DNA of 64,000 nt from Artemisia argyi (GCA_030686995.1 CM060680.1:203967322-204031321), one strand, 5' to 3'. Shown: positions 11,273 to 23,480, numbered from the stretch's first letter. Notes: a model not told the origin generated them from the letters alone. Made by a program: numbers and translations.

Positions 11273-11406
11273 ATCCCCCATTGGCGGATGTACAAATATT
11301 TAATGTGTTTAAATAGCTAAAACAATGGGATCAACAACATGTTGATGTATATCTCTAGGTATACAAAAGCAATTGCGAATTCCTACAATATCTACATCAA
11401 CTTTTT
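11273..11406 (+). ncRNA. Candidate snRNA-promoter hairpin RNA locus L2
   Basis: The upstream element is degraded (ATCCCCCATTG, 11273-11283). TTTAAATA starts 24 bp later, at 11308. The arms are GTTGATGTATATCTCTAGG (11341-11359) and CCTACAATATCTACATCAAC (11382-11401). Nine outer base pairs are perfect, and TAGG / CCTA pairs again near the loop. Five T follow at once (11402-11406). Confidence 0.5.
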
Positions 11407-11570
11407 AAAATAAACGAAGTGGGCTGCACCCGCCGCGTTGCGGAGGGGGGTGGTTCACGTTGATCATTTTTTTTAAATAAACGAAGTGGGCTGCACCCGC
11501 CGCGTTGCCGGGGGGGGGGGGGGGGGGGGGGGGTGTTTCACGTTGATCATTGCATGGTATTTTTTTAAGT
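11407..11570. repeat. Tandem GC-rich duplication with a poly(G) run
   Basis: AACGAAGTGGGCTGCACCCG is present twice, near 11414 and 11478, each followed by CCGCGTTGC. The second copy carries an unbroken run of about 24-26 G ending near 11533. It starts directly after the T-run of locus L2. Confidence 0.85.
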
Positions 11571-12259
11571 AGCAAGTGGGCATGGTTTTGTGTTTATGTG
11601 CATTTAGAAGTATAGTTAATAAACTCATCTGACATTGACGTAGGTTCCTAACGGTTAATGGATATGGCGGCGAGGCTTTTGGGCAACGTTTTTATTGGTA
11701 TATAACTAATATACGTAGAGGAGGTTTATGACGGAAAGCCAGCTTTAATAGGAGTGAATTACATGAATGTCAATGAACATGAACTGCCAAAAAGAATGAC
11801 TAACAAATGCAACTGAAAGCCTTTCAAAATGCATAGTCTAGCTCTACTACTTTCAACTTTATTTATTTATTCATGTGGACTTTCTCCTATATATTATGGA
11901 CTATGGAGCATAACTTCTGAAAGGCTTTCTAAATACAATAAACTCGGTCCAAAACATAAATCCAAATAAAACAAACTCCTTAACAATAAAATCTTCACCA
12001 TAAGGTAGTTACGCTCATATTCTAGCCAATCACGGTTATAGGATTCAGTACAGTCGAAATGTTTTATATGCTGTGAAATAGTTAATAAACATACCGTACC
12101 GACATGCATGTCATTTTGAAAACTGCTAAGACCAAGATATCAACAGGTGGTGTAAGTAGAATTCTTATGAAACACGTAAAACAGAATCATAGAAGTTTAG
12201 CAACTTAGTGTCCAAGATTGATATGCATCCTACTTTCAGTTTTGGTTCTCTTCTTTTAA
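11571..12259. other. Intergenic stretch left of CACTA element 1
   Basis: AT-rich; a 71-codon minus ORF has no recognisable feature. Nothing else seen. Confidence 0.5.
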
Positions 12260-12282
12260 CACTACAACTAACAGGAGGACGG

Positions 12283-12625
12283 GCGACGAGGTTTTGGCGG
12301 TGACGCCCTTGTCCCCGCCGAAAGTCACTAAACGACAAAAATTGTGCTGAGCTGGCACAAATTCTCGCGACCGCCCATAGCATTTTCAACGCAAACTTTC
12401 GGCGGGGACTTGTCCCCGCCGAAAGTATTTTTGCAGATCACAACTTTGACCAAAATATTCGCAATTTCAACTCCACCTTTTCGCGGGGACTGTCCCCGCC
12501 GAAAGTATTTCACAATATTTGACCAAAATAGATGCGCTTTTTATTGTCCCATGTATTATTCCCGCCATTACTTTTGGCGGGGAAATGCTTAACTTTTGGT
12601 GGGACATGTCCCCGCTAAAAGTTTA
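12283..12625. promoter_or_regulatory. Left subterminal palindrome cluster of CACTA 1
   Basis: At least four sites built on CGGCGGGGACATGTCCCCGC or its half, followed by CGAAAGT or AAAAGT. In En/Spm such subterminal repeats are the binding sites of the element-encoded regulator TNPA. That these sites are bound by a dimer is inferred from their two-fold symmetry. Confidence 0.75.
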
Positions 12626-12746
12626 GGTGCCAAATTTCCCTCCAAGCTGCAACTTTCTTCCAAAAAATATTTAATATATATTATAACATACACCTAATAC
12701 ATATTAAATCATAAATTCGGCAAAAAAATACAAAACACACATAACA

Positions 12747-13166
12747 ATGGATGGTTTAACGCCGGAATAGGAGTGGGCAAAGGCTTTATCACACGAGCTC
12801 TTGTATAATGAAATTATAAATCATTGGGGCGTTGAAATTTTTGATGAATATGGTTCGTACGCGAACTGTGCACCGTGGCAGAGAGACCGGATTCTGGTAT
12901 GGTTGAGGAAAAAGTCATACTATAGAGAGTATTTGGAAGAGGTAGATACTGCTGAAGCTCAACGTGCTGCTGAAGCTCAAACTGCTGCTATTGGAGGTGA
13001 GGATGAAGCTGAAAGCACGTTTGATGAAGCTGCTGCTGTTGATAATCTGGAAAATAGAATAACAAGTCTTGAAGCTACGTTTGCATATCTCAAGGAAATG
13101 AGAGCAAGGAAAGGAAGATGTGGTGCGAGTTCAAGCAAAGCGGGAGTTAGCCGCAAAAAAAAGTAA
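12747..13166 (+). pseudogene. Small CACTA-encoded charged protein (ORF A), early stop
   Basis: Counterpart of the intact 139-residue ORF at 32597 in element 2. The ATG at 12747 gives seven codons and then TAG at 12768. Reading on in the same frame restores WAKALSHELLYNE, which aligns with SKILSHELLFNE in element 2. The rest is conserved: a region rich in W, R and K, an alanine-rich stretch (AEAQRAAEAQ), a probable coiled coil (LENRITSLEATFAYLKEMRA) and a basic tail SRKKK. I do not recognise the family. One nonsense change separates it from an open frame. Confidence 0.7.
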
Positions 13167-13623
13167 ACGGGTTATTTCATTTGGTTGTCGTGTTGTTTAG
13201 TTTGAGTTGTTTTGTTTGGTTGTCGAGTTGTTTAGTTTGAGTTGTTTCGTTTGATCTGGTTCGTTTGCTTGTCGAGTTGTTTAGTTTGAGTCGGTATGAA
13301 AATGTATCTGGTTTACAACACTTGTGTGGTTTGAATAAAATGTTTGCCTTCGTGTTTGAAGCTAAGCGTGTGGTGTTTCGGATTCCTTTATAAACTGCTT
13401 AGGTTCTTACTGTGGACGTTTTTTTAGATTAATAATTACAATCTTGAGTGTTTGGATAGAAGTTTACGATTTCTAGTGGTAAAGCAACAACAAAAACAAT
13501 AACACAACACAACAAACAACATTTTATTAAACAACAACAACAACAATAACACAAGAAACAACAAACAACAAACAACAAGAATAACACAAGAAACAACAAA
13601 CAACAAGAATAACACAAGAAACA

Positions 13624-13625
13624 AC

Positions 13626-13687
<62 letters not shown>

Positions 13688-13688
13688 G
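13624..13688. repeat. (CAA)n microsatellite
   Basis: About 20 CAA units, part of a longer A/C-rich tract that starts near 13480. Homopolymer-like ORFs read from it are artefacts. Confidence 0.9.
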
Positions 13689-13726
13689 CAGCAGCAGCAT
13701 TACATACGAAGATTTTCCATGTCACC

Positions 13727-14106
13727 TCACAGGTCACGGAGTATTGCATCCGATTGACATGCGTGGTCATTGTTGTCGGGATTCGTTGCCATTGCAAGTC
13801 TTGCCTCGAGCAACCTGACTTTTGTCTCTAACACCTGTTTTTGTGCCTCCAGCATATTTATCCTAAGATCTTTTTCATGGCAGTTTGTGCACCCAGAACC
13901 GTGAGATGTTGAAGCAGAATATATTACTTGTAATTGTTCATCAGATTCAGTCTTCCACATAAAATATCCACATCCATGACCTTTCTCTCTTGGCTTCGAA
14001 AGAGGACATGCATAATACTCCCATCCAAATGTATCTTTTGATGTGACGTTCTTTTTTTTATATTTCCTACTCCACAAGTACACATAAAAGGATTATATCG
14101 CTGCAT
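13727..14106 (-). pseudogene. GRF-type zinc-finger gene of CACTA 1, frameshifted
   Basis: GRF zinc fingers (CxC, then a YYACP-type block, then GxxFxW) bind single-stranded nucleic acid. The ATG at 14106 gives MQRYNPFMCTCG. After a run of eight A at 14059-14052 the frame must shift by one base to continue as TSKDTFGWEYYACP and HGCGYFMWKTE. The C-terminal half is a leucine-zipper-like helix (CHEKDLRINMLEAQKQVLETK) ending ACQSDAILRDL, almost identical to element 2. Convergent with ORF A. The homopolymer slip may be a real mutation or a sequencing error. Confidence 0.7.
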
Positions 14107-14371
14107 TCTGGTTGACAGTGTGTGTTTGTAGTTGTGTGTGGTAGAATCGTGATCGGGGTGGCCCGATCTACAAGTTGAGTTGATAAAAGGTGATGGCCAG
14201 AAAAAGATTTCGGCGGCCGGAAACTGCTGGTGTCGCCGAAAAACGAAAACTGCTAGAGAGAGAGATATATATGTAGTGAGATGAGTATGTGTGTGAGATG
14301 ATATGGGTTAGATGAGTGTGTGTGAGTTTATATGTGAGGATAAGTTATTAGGTGGGTTTATATCGTGTAAT

Positions 14372-15610
14372 ACCACATCATCTCGACTCATTCGTTTAAC
14401 ATCTCGTGTATAACCCTATCATCTCCACTCATTCGTTTAACATCTCGTGCATAACCGTATCATCTCGACTCATTCGTTTAACATCTCGTGTCATCTCGAC
14501 TCATTCATTTAACATCTCTTGTATAACCGTATCATCTCGACTCATTCGTTTAACATCTCGTGCATAACCGTATCATCTCGACTCATTCGTTTAACATCTC
14601 GTGCATAACCGTATCATCTCGACTCATTCGTTTAACATCTCGTGTATAACCGTATCATCTCGACTCATTCGTTTAACATCTCGTGTATAACCGTATCATC
14701 TCGAATCATTCGTTTAACATCTCGTGTATAACCGTATCATCTCGACTCATTCGTTTAACATCTCGTGTATAACCGTATCATCTCGACTCATTCGTTTAAC
14801 ATCTCGTGTATAACCGTATCATCTCGACTCATTCGTTTAACATCTCATGTATAACCGTATCATCTCGACTCATTCGTTTAACATCTCGTGTATAACCGTA
14901 TCATCTCGACTCATTATTTTAACATCTCGTGTATAACCGTATCATCTCGACTCATTCGTTTAACATCTCGTGCATAACCGTATCATCTCGATTCATTCGT
15001 TTAACATCTCGTGTATAACTGTATCATCTCGAATCATTCGTTTAACATCTCGTGTATAATCGTATCATCTCGACTCATTCGTTTAACATCTCGTGTATAA
15101 CCCTATCATCTCGACTCATTCGTTTAACATCTCGTGTATAACTATATCATCTCGACTCATTCGTTTAACATCTCGTGTATAACCATATAATCTTGACTCA
15201 TTCGTTTAACATCTCGTGCATAACCATATCATCTCGACTCATTCGTTTAACATATCGTGTATAACCCTATCATCTCGACTCATTCGTTTAACATATCGTG
15301 TATAACCATATCATCTCGACTCATTCGTTTAACATCTCGTGTATAACCATATCATCTCGTGCATAAATATATCATCTCGACTCATTCGTTTAACATCTCG
15401 TGTATAACCATATCATCTTGTGCATAACCATATCATCTCGACTCATTCATTTAACATCTCGTGTATAACCATATCATCTCGACTCATTCGTTTAACATAT
15501 CGTGGCTAACCATATCATCTCGACTCATTCGTTTAACATCTCGTGTATAACCGTATCATCTCGACTCATTCGTTTAACTTCTCGTGTATAACCGTATCAT
15601 CTCGACTCAT
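14372..15610. repeat. 41-bp minisatellite array of CACTA 1
   Basis: About 30 head-to-tail copies of a 41-bp unit reading ATCTCGACTCATTCGTTTAA, then CATCTCGTGTATAACCGTAT, then C, with single-base variants and a few half units near 15355-15425. The same unit in the same orientation sits in the same place in element 2, so the array is part of the element. Confidence 0.95.
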
Positions 15611-15611
15611 T

Positions 15612-15660
15612 TGGTCGAACCGGTTAACCCGGCCGGGTCGATCCGGGTTTCAAAACTTAA
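15612..15660. other. Fragment of a GGTTCGACCC-type repeat
   Basis: GGTCGAACCGGTTAACCCGG resembles the two repeats at 56067-56840 in inverse orientation. It abuts the end of the minisatellite. Confidence 0.4.
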
Positions 15661-15771
15661 AAATGATGTAAAAGTCTTTTTTTTAGTGCTTTAAAACTTT
15701 ATTTTATTAGTAATTAAAATTAGTTAATTAAATTAATAAAAATGATGAAATGTTAATTTTTGTGTAAACTC

Positions 15772-15905
15772 TTTTTGGCGGGGACAGGTCCCCGCTAAAG
15801 TTTTCGCGAAAATTTTAGTAATTCCCTCGTTGCATTTACTTTACCCCGCCAAAAGTATGGATTGACGACAAACGAAACTTTCATGTCCCCACTAAAAGTA
15901 TTACC
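15772..15905. promoter_or_regulatory. Internal palindrome sites of CACTA 1
   Basis: GGCGGGGACAGGTCCCCGC and two partial sites lie just after the minisatellite. Element 2 has its own motif at the matching place (35630-35745). The position, upstream of the transposase leader, suggests promoter control, by inference. Confidence 0.6.
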
Positions 15906-15943
15906 ACTAACTCACTCCAATTATTAACCAGATCTAAAAACGA

Positions 15944-15944
<1 letters not shown>

Positions 15945-15988
<44 letters not shown>
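15945..15988. repeat. Poly(A) tract
   Basis: About 40 A in a row, upstream of the transposase leader. Confidence 0.95.
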
Positions 15989-15990
<2 letters not shown>

Positions 15991-16705
15991 ACAGCACCAC
16001 ACCTCCATCTCCATCTTCCTCATCACCACAGCACCACCACTTCACCACATCTCCACCACTTCACCACCGGCCACAGCACCACTTCTCCACCACTACACCC
16101 CAGCAACCACCATCTCCACCACTTCACCACACTCGCACCACTGTGCACGATGCCTCTCCTCAAACCTTGTCATTGTATAATTCTCTCCTCAAGACCTCAC
16201 CTCATTTAATTCTTTCTTTTTCTCACCTCTTTCTTCCCTCAAGCCCTCACCATTGTTACAAAACCATTGTTACAAAACCCAGGTGAGAATTTTTACAGAA
16301 CCCAAACCCTCACCATTGTTAATTTTTTCATATGTTAATTTCATATGTGTTAATTTTTGCAATTTTTTCATATGTTAATTTTTTCTTATTTTATAAAAAA
16401 ATTTTATTAATTTTTTTGGGTACAGTTGCTGCTGAGAACCGAAGCCAAGACCTGTAGCCGAGACCACCACAGGTTTATTATAAAATTTTTATGTTTTTTT
16501 TTTTTTTTTTTTTTTTTTTATTTTTTAATGTTTCTACCGGGGACATGTCGCCGCCAAAAGTTTGAGATTGCATTTTTACACTAAGGGGTGTTTGGAATTG
16601 TAACTGTGCATTTTTTTTGGTACAGAGCCGAGAGCACAGCCGAGTGCCGAGACCACAGCCGAATCCAACTGTGAACCACAGCCGAGTCCAGCCGCGACCA
16701 CAGTA
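15989..16705 (+). other. Probable non-coding leader region of the CACTA 1 transposase transcript
   Basis: CA-rich sequence (CCACAGCACCACCACTTCAC) is followed by exon-like blocks after AG acceptors at about 16425 and 16625, each rich in GCCGAGACCACAGCCGAG-type units. Element 2 has matching blocks at 35820-36250 and 36405-36500. One palindrome site (16537-16560) lies in the intervening sequence. No conserved reading frame is seen. Confidence 0.4.
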
Positions 16706-16913
16706 AGTTTTACACAACAGGGGTGTTTGTTTTGGCTTATATACAGGGGTGTTTGTTTAGGTAAATAGTCATAAGAAGTTTAGTTTAGGCTTATATACAG
16801 GGGTGTTTGTTTAGGCTTATATACAGGGGTGTTTGTTTAGGCTTATGGTTTGGAACACGACACACCATGGGGTGTGCTCGTGATGTGTACCACGACACAA
16901 GTAGTGTCGTGGG

Positions 16914-17692
16914 CAATGTTTTAAAAATCGCGCCTAAGGCGCGCCTACTCCCTAAATCCCACGAGGCTCCATCCTTTGGGATTTTTTTAGATCGAGGCTC
17001 ACGACATGCATGAATCCCTTAAAAATCGCAGCGCCTTGGGGATTTTTGCGCTTTAGCGCCTTAGGGATTTGTGCGCCTAGAAGATGTAACGGGGTTTTGG
17101 CCTTTTTTTCTTAATAGTAAGATACATTTTGGGCTTACATGTTATATACATTTGGCCCTTTAAGTTATAAAGTATCTAATAACCCTAATATTTTAGAAAA
17201 TAACTAAAACACACAATCAACAAAGAACTATGTTTTTTTGTAATCTAATGTCTAAGAATAGTAGCTTATTAACAAATACAAATGTTGTTTCTTTAGTGTT
17301 AAGTGTTACCAAACAACTATAAATTTTTTGTTGTTGATAGTTGATAGTTTGATACATGGTAATTTGTTAAATTTTATAAGTCATAAACTCATATATTGTA
17401 ATGTATATTCAGGAATTTAGGGTAGTTCATGGATTCTGATATGTTGCCTGCTTAATATTTTGGGTTTAAATGCAACATTTGTTAGATGTAATAACTATTA
17501 AGTGCATTATGCATTGAATATTGATATTTTTGTGTTATTTAAGCTACATAAGTTGTCACATATGTTATAAAAAAAAACCTAAATGTATAGTGCGCCTCAT
17601 ATTTATGAATCCCGCGCCTTGGTTTGCGCCTCGACTCAAGGCTCTTTGACCCCCTTTGCGCCTTAGTGCGCCTTGAGCCTTTCAGAACATTG
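16914..17692. mobile_element. Non-autonomous hAT element inside CACTA 1 (779 bp)
   Basis: The ends are CAATGTTTTAAAAATCGCGC and TTTCAGAACATTG. The exact 8-bp target duplication GTCGTGGG lies at 16906-16913 and 17693-17700. GCGCCTTAGG-type blocks occur near both ends. Its absence from the matching place in element 2 shows that it arrived after the two CACTA copies separated. Confidence 0.88.
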
Positions 17693-17700
17693 GTCGTGGG

Positions 17701-18760
17701 GACTTGCTATTAGGTTATGAAACATAAGTCAAAAACTATATAGGGTGCGTTTGTTCACAGCAGACCCATGTAGACCCACGTAGGGTCCTTGGCATAAGCT
17801 TATATAAGCCGAAAAAGTTTTTGACTTATATCAGCTTATAGTTTGTCTTGGGACTTTGCTCACAGCAGACGCACATAGGGTGCGTTTGTTGTGGTTCAGC
17901 AGAACCCACGTAGGGTGCGTTTGTTGTGGTTAAGCAGAACCCACGTAGGTTTTCAGCTTATGTTTCCTAAGCTCACAGTTTGTGGCTTATTTTGTAACTT
18001 TTTCTGCTTATATAAGCTTATAAGCCACAAAAAAGTGAGCTTATGAAACATAAGCCGAAAACCATATAAGCCATAAGTCGGGGCTGTTTCGGCTTATATA
18101 GCGGGGCTTATGGCTTATATGGTTTTCGGCTTATGTTTCATTAGCTCACTTTTTTGTGGCTTATTTTGTAACTTTTTGACTTATGAAACATAAGCCACAA
18201 ACTGTGAGCTTATGAAACATAAGCCGAAAACCATATAAGCCATAAGCCGGGGCTGTTTCGGCTTATATAGCGAGGCTTATGGCTTATATGGTTTTTGACT
18301 TCAAAAACCATATAAGCCATAAGCCCTGCTATATAAGCCGAAACAGCCCCGGCTTATGGCTTATATGGTTTTCGGCTTATGTTTCATAAGCTCATAGTTT
18401 GTGGCTTATTTTGTAACTTTTTTCTGCTTATATAAGCTTATAAGCCACAAAAAAGTGAGCTACAAAAAAGTGAGCTAATGAAACATAAGCCGAAAACCAA
18501 ATAAGCCATAAGCCGGGGCTGTTTCAGCTTATATAGCGGGGCTTATATGGTTTTTGAAGTCAAAAACCATATAAGCCATAAGCCCCGCTATATAAGCCGA
18601 AACAGCCCCGGCTTATGGCTTATTTGGTTTTCGGCTTATGTTTCATTAGCTCACTTTTTTGTGCCGAAAACCAAATAAGCCATAAGCCCCGCTATATAAG
18701 CCGAAACAAACCACCACAACAAGGGGTGTTTGTCTTGGGACTTTGCTCACAGCAGACCCA
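17701..18760. repeat. Nested inverted-repeat foldback region
   Basis: The block GGCTTATATGGTTTTCGGCT and its complement recur many times in alternating orientation over about 1 kb, with GTGAGCTTATGAAACATAAG and its complement. The tract is bracketed by two copies of CTTGGGACTTTGCTCACAGC (near 17848 and 18736) and several GGGTGCGTTTGTT units. It is missing from element 2. ORFs across it are artefacts. Confidence 0.85.
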
Positions 18761-19387
18761 CGTAGGGTGCGTTTGTTGTGGTTCACCAGAACCCGCAAGG
18801 GTGCTGTTGTTTTCTGTCCAAAGCATCCCTCACCATAGATATATTTTTTTTTATTTTGGTTATTTTAGTTATTTTATTAATTTTTTTTCCTGTCGTGACC
18901 AGCCGAGACTAGCCTTCTGTCAAGACCAGATAGCCGACTGTCAAGACCAAGAAAGGTGCGTTCTAGCCTGTTTTGAAACACCACCAAAGTGGCGTTTAGT
19001 TTATGCTGTCCAAACAGCAGCCCACAAGGGGCGTTTGGTTAACAGCAGCCCACAAAGGGGTGTTCGGTTGCTTCCATTTTACCTAATTTTGTTAATGTTT
19101 GCTTTAATACACGCGAAATGTCGTTTATAATCTTGTTTATACTTGCAACTATTTGAGTTACATTTGTTTGTCAATATCAATATTAAACCTGCTTATATTT
19201 TATAAGCTTCAATTTTCCAGCTTATTCGGAGACTTATGGGCTGATATAAGTATATTATGATATAATAAACTTATATAAGCTCACAAATCTCCAAATAAGC
19301 CGTAAAATTGAGTCTTATGATATATAAGCCGAAATTGACAATGTGAATATGTTAGTATTATATTGTAAATGTTTTTAGGACTTTTAA
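18761..19387. other. CACTA 1 internal stretch, no gene seen
   Basis: Leader or intron sequence upstream of the transposase. A further GCCGAGACTAGCC-type block lies near 18900. No conserved ORF. Confidence 0.4.
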
Positions 19388-19698
19388 GATTAATTTTGGA
19401 AAGTCCCTGTCCAAAGTTAATCACCCCAAGGAAACCCGTCCGAAATTAATTTATTAGAAATTAATTTCGGAAAGTCCCCTGTTTAGGACTGCTTTTTGAA
19501 TGTTTTGTCTCATTTAGGATATGAATGCGTATAATTGATTTACTATTTGTGAAAATTTCGACAGTGTTTCCCCTTTACTCCTACGAATATGTCTTTAATG
19601 CACATATTTGGGGAGTTGAGGGGAAATGCTGCCGAAATTTTCTCAAATAGTAAATTCAGTTATACGCATTCATATATGAGACGAAACATTCAAAGAGT
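19388..19698 (+). other. Structured leader of the CACTA 1 transposase: three hairpins
   Basis: Hairpin 1 pairs GATTAATTTTGGA with TCCAAAGTTAATC. Hairpin 2 pairs TCCGAAATTAATTT with AAATTAATTTCGGA. Hairpin 3 is long: an arm from 19491 to about 19591 pairs with 19601-19698, for example TTTACTATTTG with CAAATAGTAAA and AATATGT with ACATATT at the loop. Element 2 keeps all three (37119-37431). The ATG of TNP2 lies 132 nt further on. Confidence 0.8.
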
Positions 19699-19829
19699 GG
19701 GTTAGGATTGCCTTCCATAGTTGGATTAGGTGAACAAAACGCACAACTCGTAATTGCATCATTAAAATGCACAACTTGTGAACATGTTTGATTCTATATA
19801 ATTATTTGTTGCATCATTAATACGCAGTT

Positions 19830-22800
19830 ATGCCAATTGATAAGAGTTGGGTCTCATTATCTCGTACTAGCCTCGATTTTTTAAAAGGTCTTAAAGCTTT
19901 TTGCGCGTATGCCAAGGACTTTGTGAATGTTGATGGGAATGTACGTTGTCCATGTGCTCGTCGTTATAACAATGGTTGGATAAAGTACGAAGACTTGTTT
20001 GATCACATACACTCAAATGGTTGGGACCAAAGTTATACGAAATGGTATAATCACGGTGAACCGGATACCCGAACATTGGTACCCAACACAAATCATCCCG
20101 GGATGAGTGACATGGCTGATTTCCTTCATGATATGTATCCGAATGAGCCAACTCAAGAAAATATTGGCGAGACAAGTAACGAGCCAACTCAAGCAACAAC
20201 ACTTCCTCAACGTAACGAGTTTGAAGCGTTACTTGCCACTGCTAACGACCCACTATACTCGGGCTGTACATGGATGTCTTCATTGGAATTTATGGCAAAG
20301 TTTACGAACATTAAGGTCAAAGGTAAAATGAGTGACACCACGTTTAACGAAACACTAAAATTTCTACGTGAATGCTTCCCGCCCGTTCTAGGATACAAAA
20401 TCCCACCGTCATACTAGGAAATAAAGAAGACATATAAAACGATCGGGTTAGGATACGAATCCATACATGCTTGTGTAAATGATTGTTTTTTATATCGGGG
20501 GGTGGGTAACGAAGATTTGCAGAATTGTCCCATCTGCGATGCTAGTAGATGGAAAGACAAGAACACGCTGGGGAAGAAAGTTCCTAACAAGCTGTTGCGT
20601 TACTTTCCTATCATTCCTAGACTACAACGTTTGTACAAGTCTAAATACACTGCAAAACATATGACTTGGCATGCTTCTGGGCAGTCTACGGAGAACGGTA
20701 AGATGCAACACCCGGTTGATGGTGAAGCATGGAAGAAATTTGATATCGAGTATAAGAAAGAATTTGCTTATGAAAAAAGAAACGTCCGATTAGGGTTGGC
20801 TGCTGATGGTTTCAATCCGTACGGCAACGTTAGTCAGTCTTACAGTATGTGGCCGGTAATATTAACAACATACAATATGCCTCCCTGGATATGTATGAGA
20901 GAGACTTCTCTTATGTTGACGTTGTTAATTCCGGGCCCTAAATCACCCGGGAAGGACATAGATATTTACTTGAGGCCTTTGATTGAAGACCATAAGACTT
21001 TATGGAAAGATGGGGTTATAACTACGGACGCTGTTACAGGCGAAGAATTATGTATGAAAGCAGCGCTTTTATGGACTATCAATGACTTTTCCGCTCAAAG
21101 TAGTTTGTCTGGGTGGAGTGGGCAAGGTTACAAGGCATGTCCGACCTGTCATATAGAGACTCCATCTATGCGCGTGTTAAGCAAAACCGCTTATGTTGGT
21201 CACAGAAGATTCTTAAAAGCCAACAACAGATGGCGGAAGAACAGAAAGGCATTCTATACTCAGCTCGATGATAGACCACCTCCTAAAAAATATACCAGTC
21301 ATGACATCTTGACTCAACTTGGGAGATTGCCTATACGTATCCCGGGGAAACATCCAAGTTTTGGGGGTGCGAAGAAAAAACGTGATCCTGACCGCGAATT
21401 GAATTGGACCAAAGTATCTATTTTCTACGAGCTAAAGTATTGGTGTTTTCTTACACTAAAACACAATTTAGATGGCATGCATATCGAAAAAAATGTGTGT
21501 GAAAGTGTGTTGGGTACTTTGTTAATGAATGACAAATCAAAAGACACCAACAAGGCAAGACAAGACTTACAAAATTTGAATATTCGTAATGCTTTGTGGC
21601 TCGTCAACAAAGGCGGCGGGAAGTGCTCTAAGCCTCATCCCATGTACTCTTTCACAACTGAAGAAAGAAATCTTTTTTGTCAATTCATCAAAGGTAGGCG
21701 TTTTATTTCAGAATTTATTTGTTCCAATTCAATTCGCGTATTCATTTCGACAACTTATTCTAATATCATGATTTTTTTCTCCCAATTGATCAAAGGTGTT
21801 AAACTAACCGATGGGTTCGGATCTAACTTCAAGCATAAAGTGACAGACAGTGATAACAACATAACAGGCTTGAAGGCTCATGACTGCCATATAATGATGC
21901 AGCGGTTACTTCCTGCTGGACTTCAAAATTACTTGAAGGACCAAACCACCGCAACACCAATAATCGAGCTTTGTTCATTCTTCAAACAAATATGCGCTCG
22001 AACTTTGATGGTGGATGACATGTTGAAAGCTAAAGAACAGCTCATCAATATTTTGTGCAGTTTCGAGCAAATCTATCCTCCAACTTTTTTTGACATTATG
22101 ATTCACTTGTTTATTCATCTACCCGAAGAGGCTATTCAAGGCGGGCCTGTTTACATGAGGTAGATGTATCCATTTGAAAGGTACATGAAAAAGCTCAAAA
22201 ATTATGTCAGAAATAAAGCTAAGCCTGAAGGATCAATAGCGGAGGGTTATATTGCTGATGAAGCATTAACTTTCTGTTCGCATTATTTTCAGGGTGTTGA
22301 GACGAGATTTAATCGTCCTGACCGGAATGAGGACGGTCCAAGCCCAACAAGTCAATTTCAAGTGTTTCGATCAGCCTGTAAACTGAATGGTAAACAATCA
22401 TTAATTCGGCTTGAACCGGACGCAATGCAGAAAGTAGTATGGTATGTACTACACAACAGTTATGAAATCGACCCGTACATGAACGAGTACAAGAGGTACA
22501 CGTTTTATTTCAAAATTTTGTTTTACGTAAGTTATTATTCGACGACTTATTCTAATATCATGAACATTTACAGGGAATTTCCTGGTAATGACATACAAGA
22601 AGTATTTCCTCGCTGGTTTGGGAACAAGGTAGACTTGTTGTATGTAAAACCCAATAAAAATAAAGACTATTACTCATCTATATCTATTCTTAACTTTTTT
22701 ACTTAGATTCGTGAATTGAAAGTAAAGGACGACCCAAGTTGTACTTCCGAGTTGTTCGCTTTGGCTTGTGGACCATCATGTGCTGCATTCTCAGCAGACT

Positions 22801-23480
22801 CTTGCACAGTGAACGGTGTGAAGTTTATCGTACACGACCATGATTTACGTCGTTCAACCGAAAACAACGGAATTTCAACTCCTAATCCTAGCGGAGGAAT
22901 GTATTATGGCCAGCTTGAAGAAATTATCGAGCTTGAATATATTCCATTCAAGGTTGTGTTGTTCAAAGTTAAATGGTTCGACACTAATAACAATGGTCGC
23001 ATAAAATGTTGTACCTATAGAAACAACATTACACAAATTATGACAGATCGTATATCGTTTGAAAGTGAACCATACATTCTTGCAACACAAGCAACACAAG
23101 TCTTTTACCTTGATTTCCCGGGTAAATGTGGTAATGTCAAGGTCGTCCAAGATTCTTATCATCGAAAGATTTGGAACCCGGATATCATCGTGGTAGAAGA
23201 CAATCAGGATGTTGTACATGACAACACATCATCACATGTCACACTCTCTGCTGAGTTGGATACGTTGAATTATGACACCATAAATAGAGATGTTGAGCCA
23301 GCGGAAGTTGAGGCACCACCACAACCAATTATCACTTATGTAGACGACGACGAAGATAATATTGATTATGATGACCACGTTCCTCATTATTTAGCATCTG
23401 ATGATGAATATTACGTCGATCGTGAAAATGAAGCTAACACTAATAATGAGGGTTTTTATCTTAGTGATGAGGGAGATTGA
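19830..23480 (+). pseudogene. CACTA TNP2 transposase, two in-frame stops
   Basis: TNP2-type transposases cut and join CACTA elements in the nucleus. The ATG at 19830 opens a transposase-associated domain (DKSWV, CPCARRYNNGW). The TNP2 core follows (RWKDKNTLGKKVPNK, LTTYNMPPW, LTLLIPGPKSPGKDIDIYLR, LLWTINDF, ACPTCHIET, HNLDGMHIEKNV). Next come a DUF4218 region (MYPFERYMKKLKNYVRNKAK, EGYIADEALTFC) and a DUF4216 region (VVLFKVKWFD). TAG at 20415 replaces a Tyr codon and TAG at 22161 replaces Trp of the RWMYPF block. Introns: 21694-21795, 22496-22573 and 22629-22706. The C terminus is very acidic. No frameshift was seen, so only two base changes separate it from an open frame. Confidence 0.9.

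Noticed and set aside
11894..12592. Four short ORFs around the left end of CACTA 1
   Set aside because: They overlap on both strands, partly consist of terminal palindromes, and have no recognisable protein features.
14372..15610. Regular repeat array resembling CRISPR
   Set aside because: The units are contiguous 41-bp copies without unique spacers, in eukaryotic DNA and inside a transposon; it is a minisatellite.
18615..19130. 171-codon ORF
   Set aside because: It runs through the alternating inverted repeats and exon-like leader blocks, with no match in element 2.
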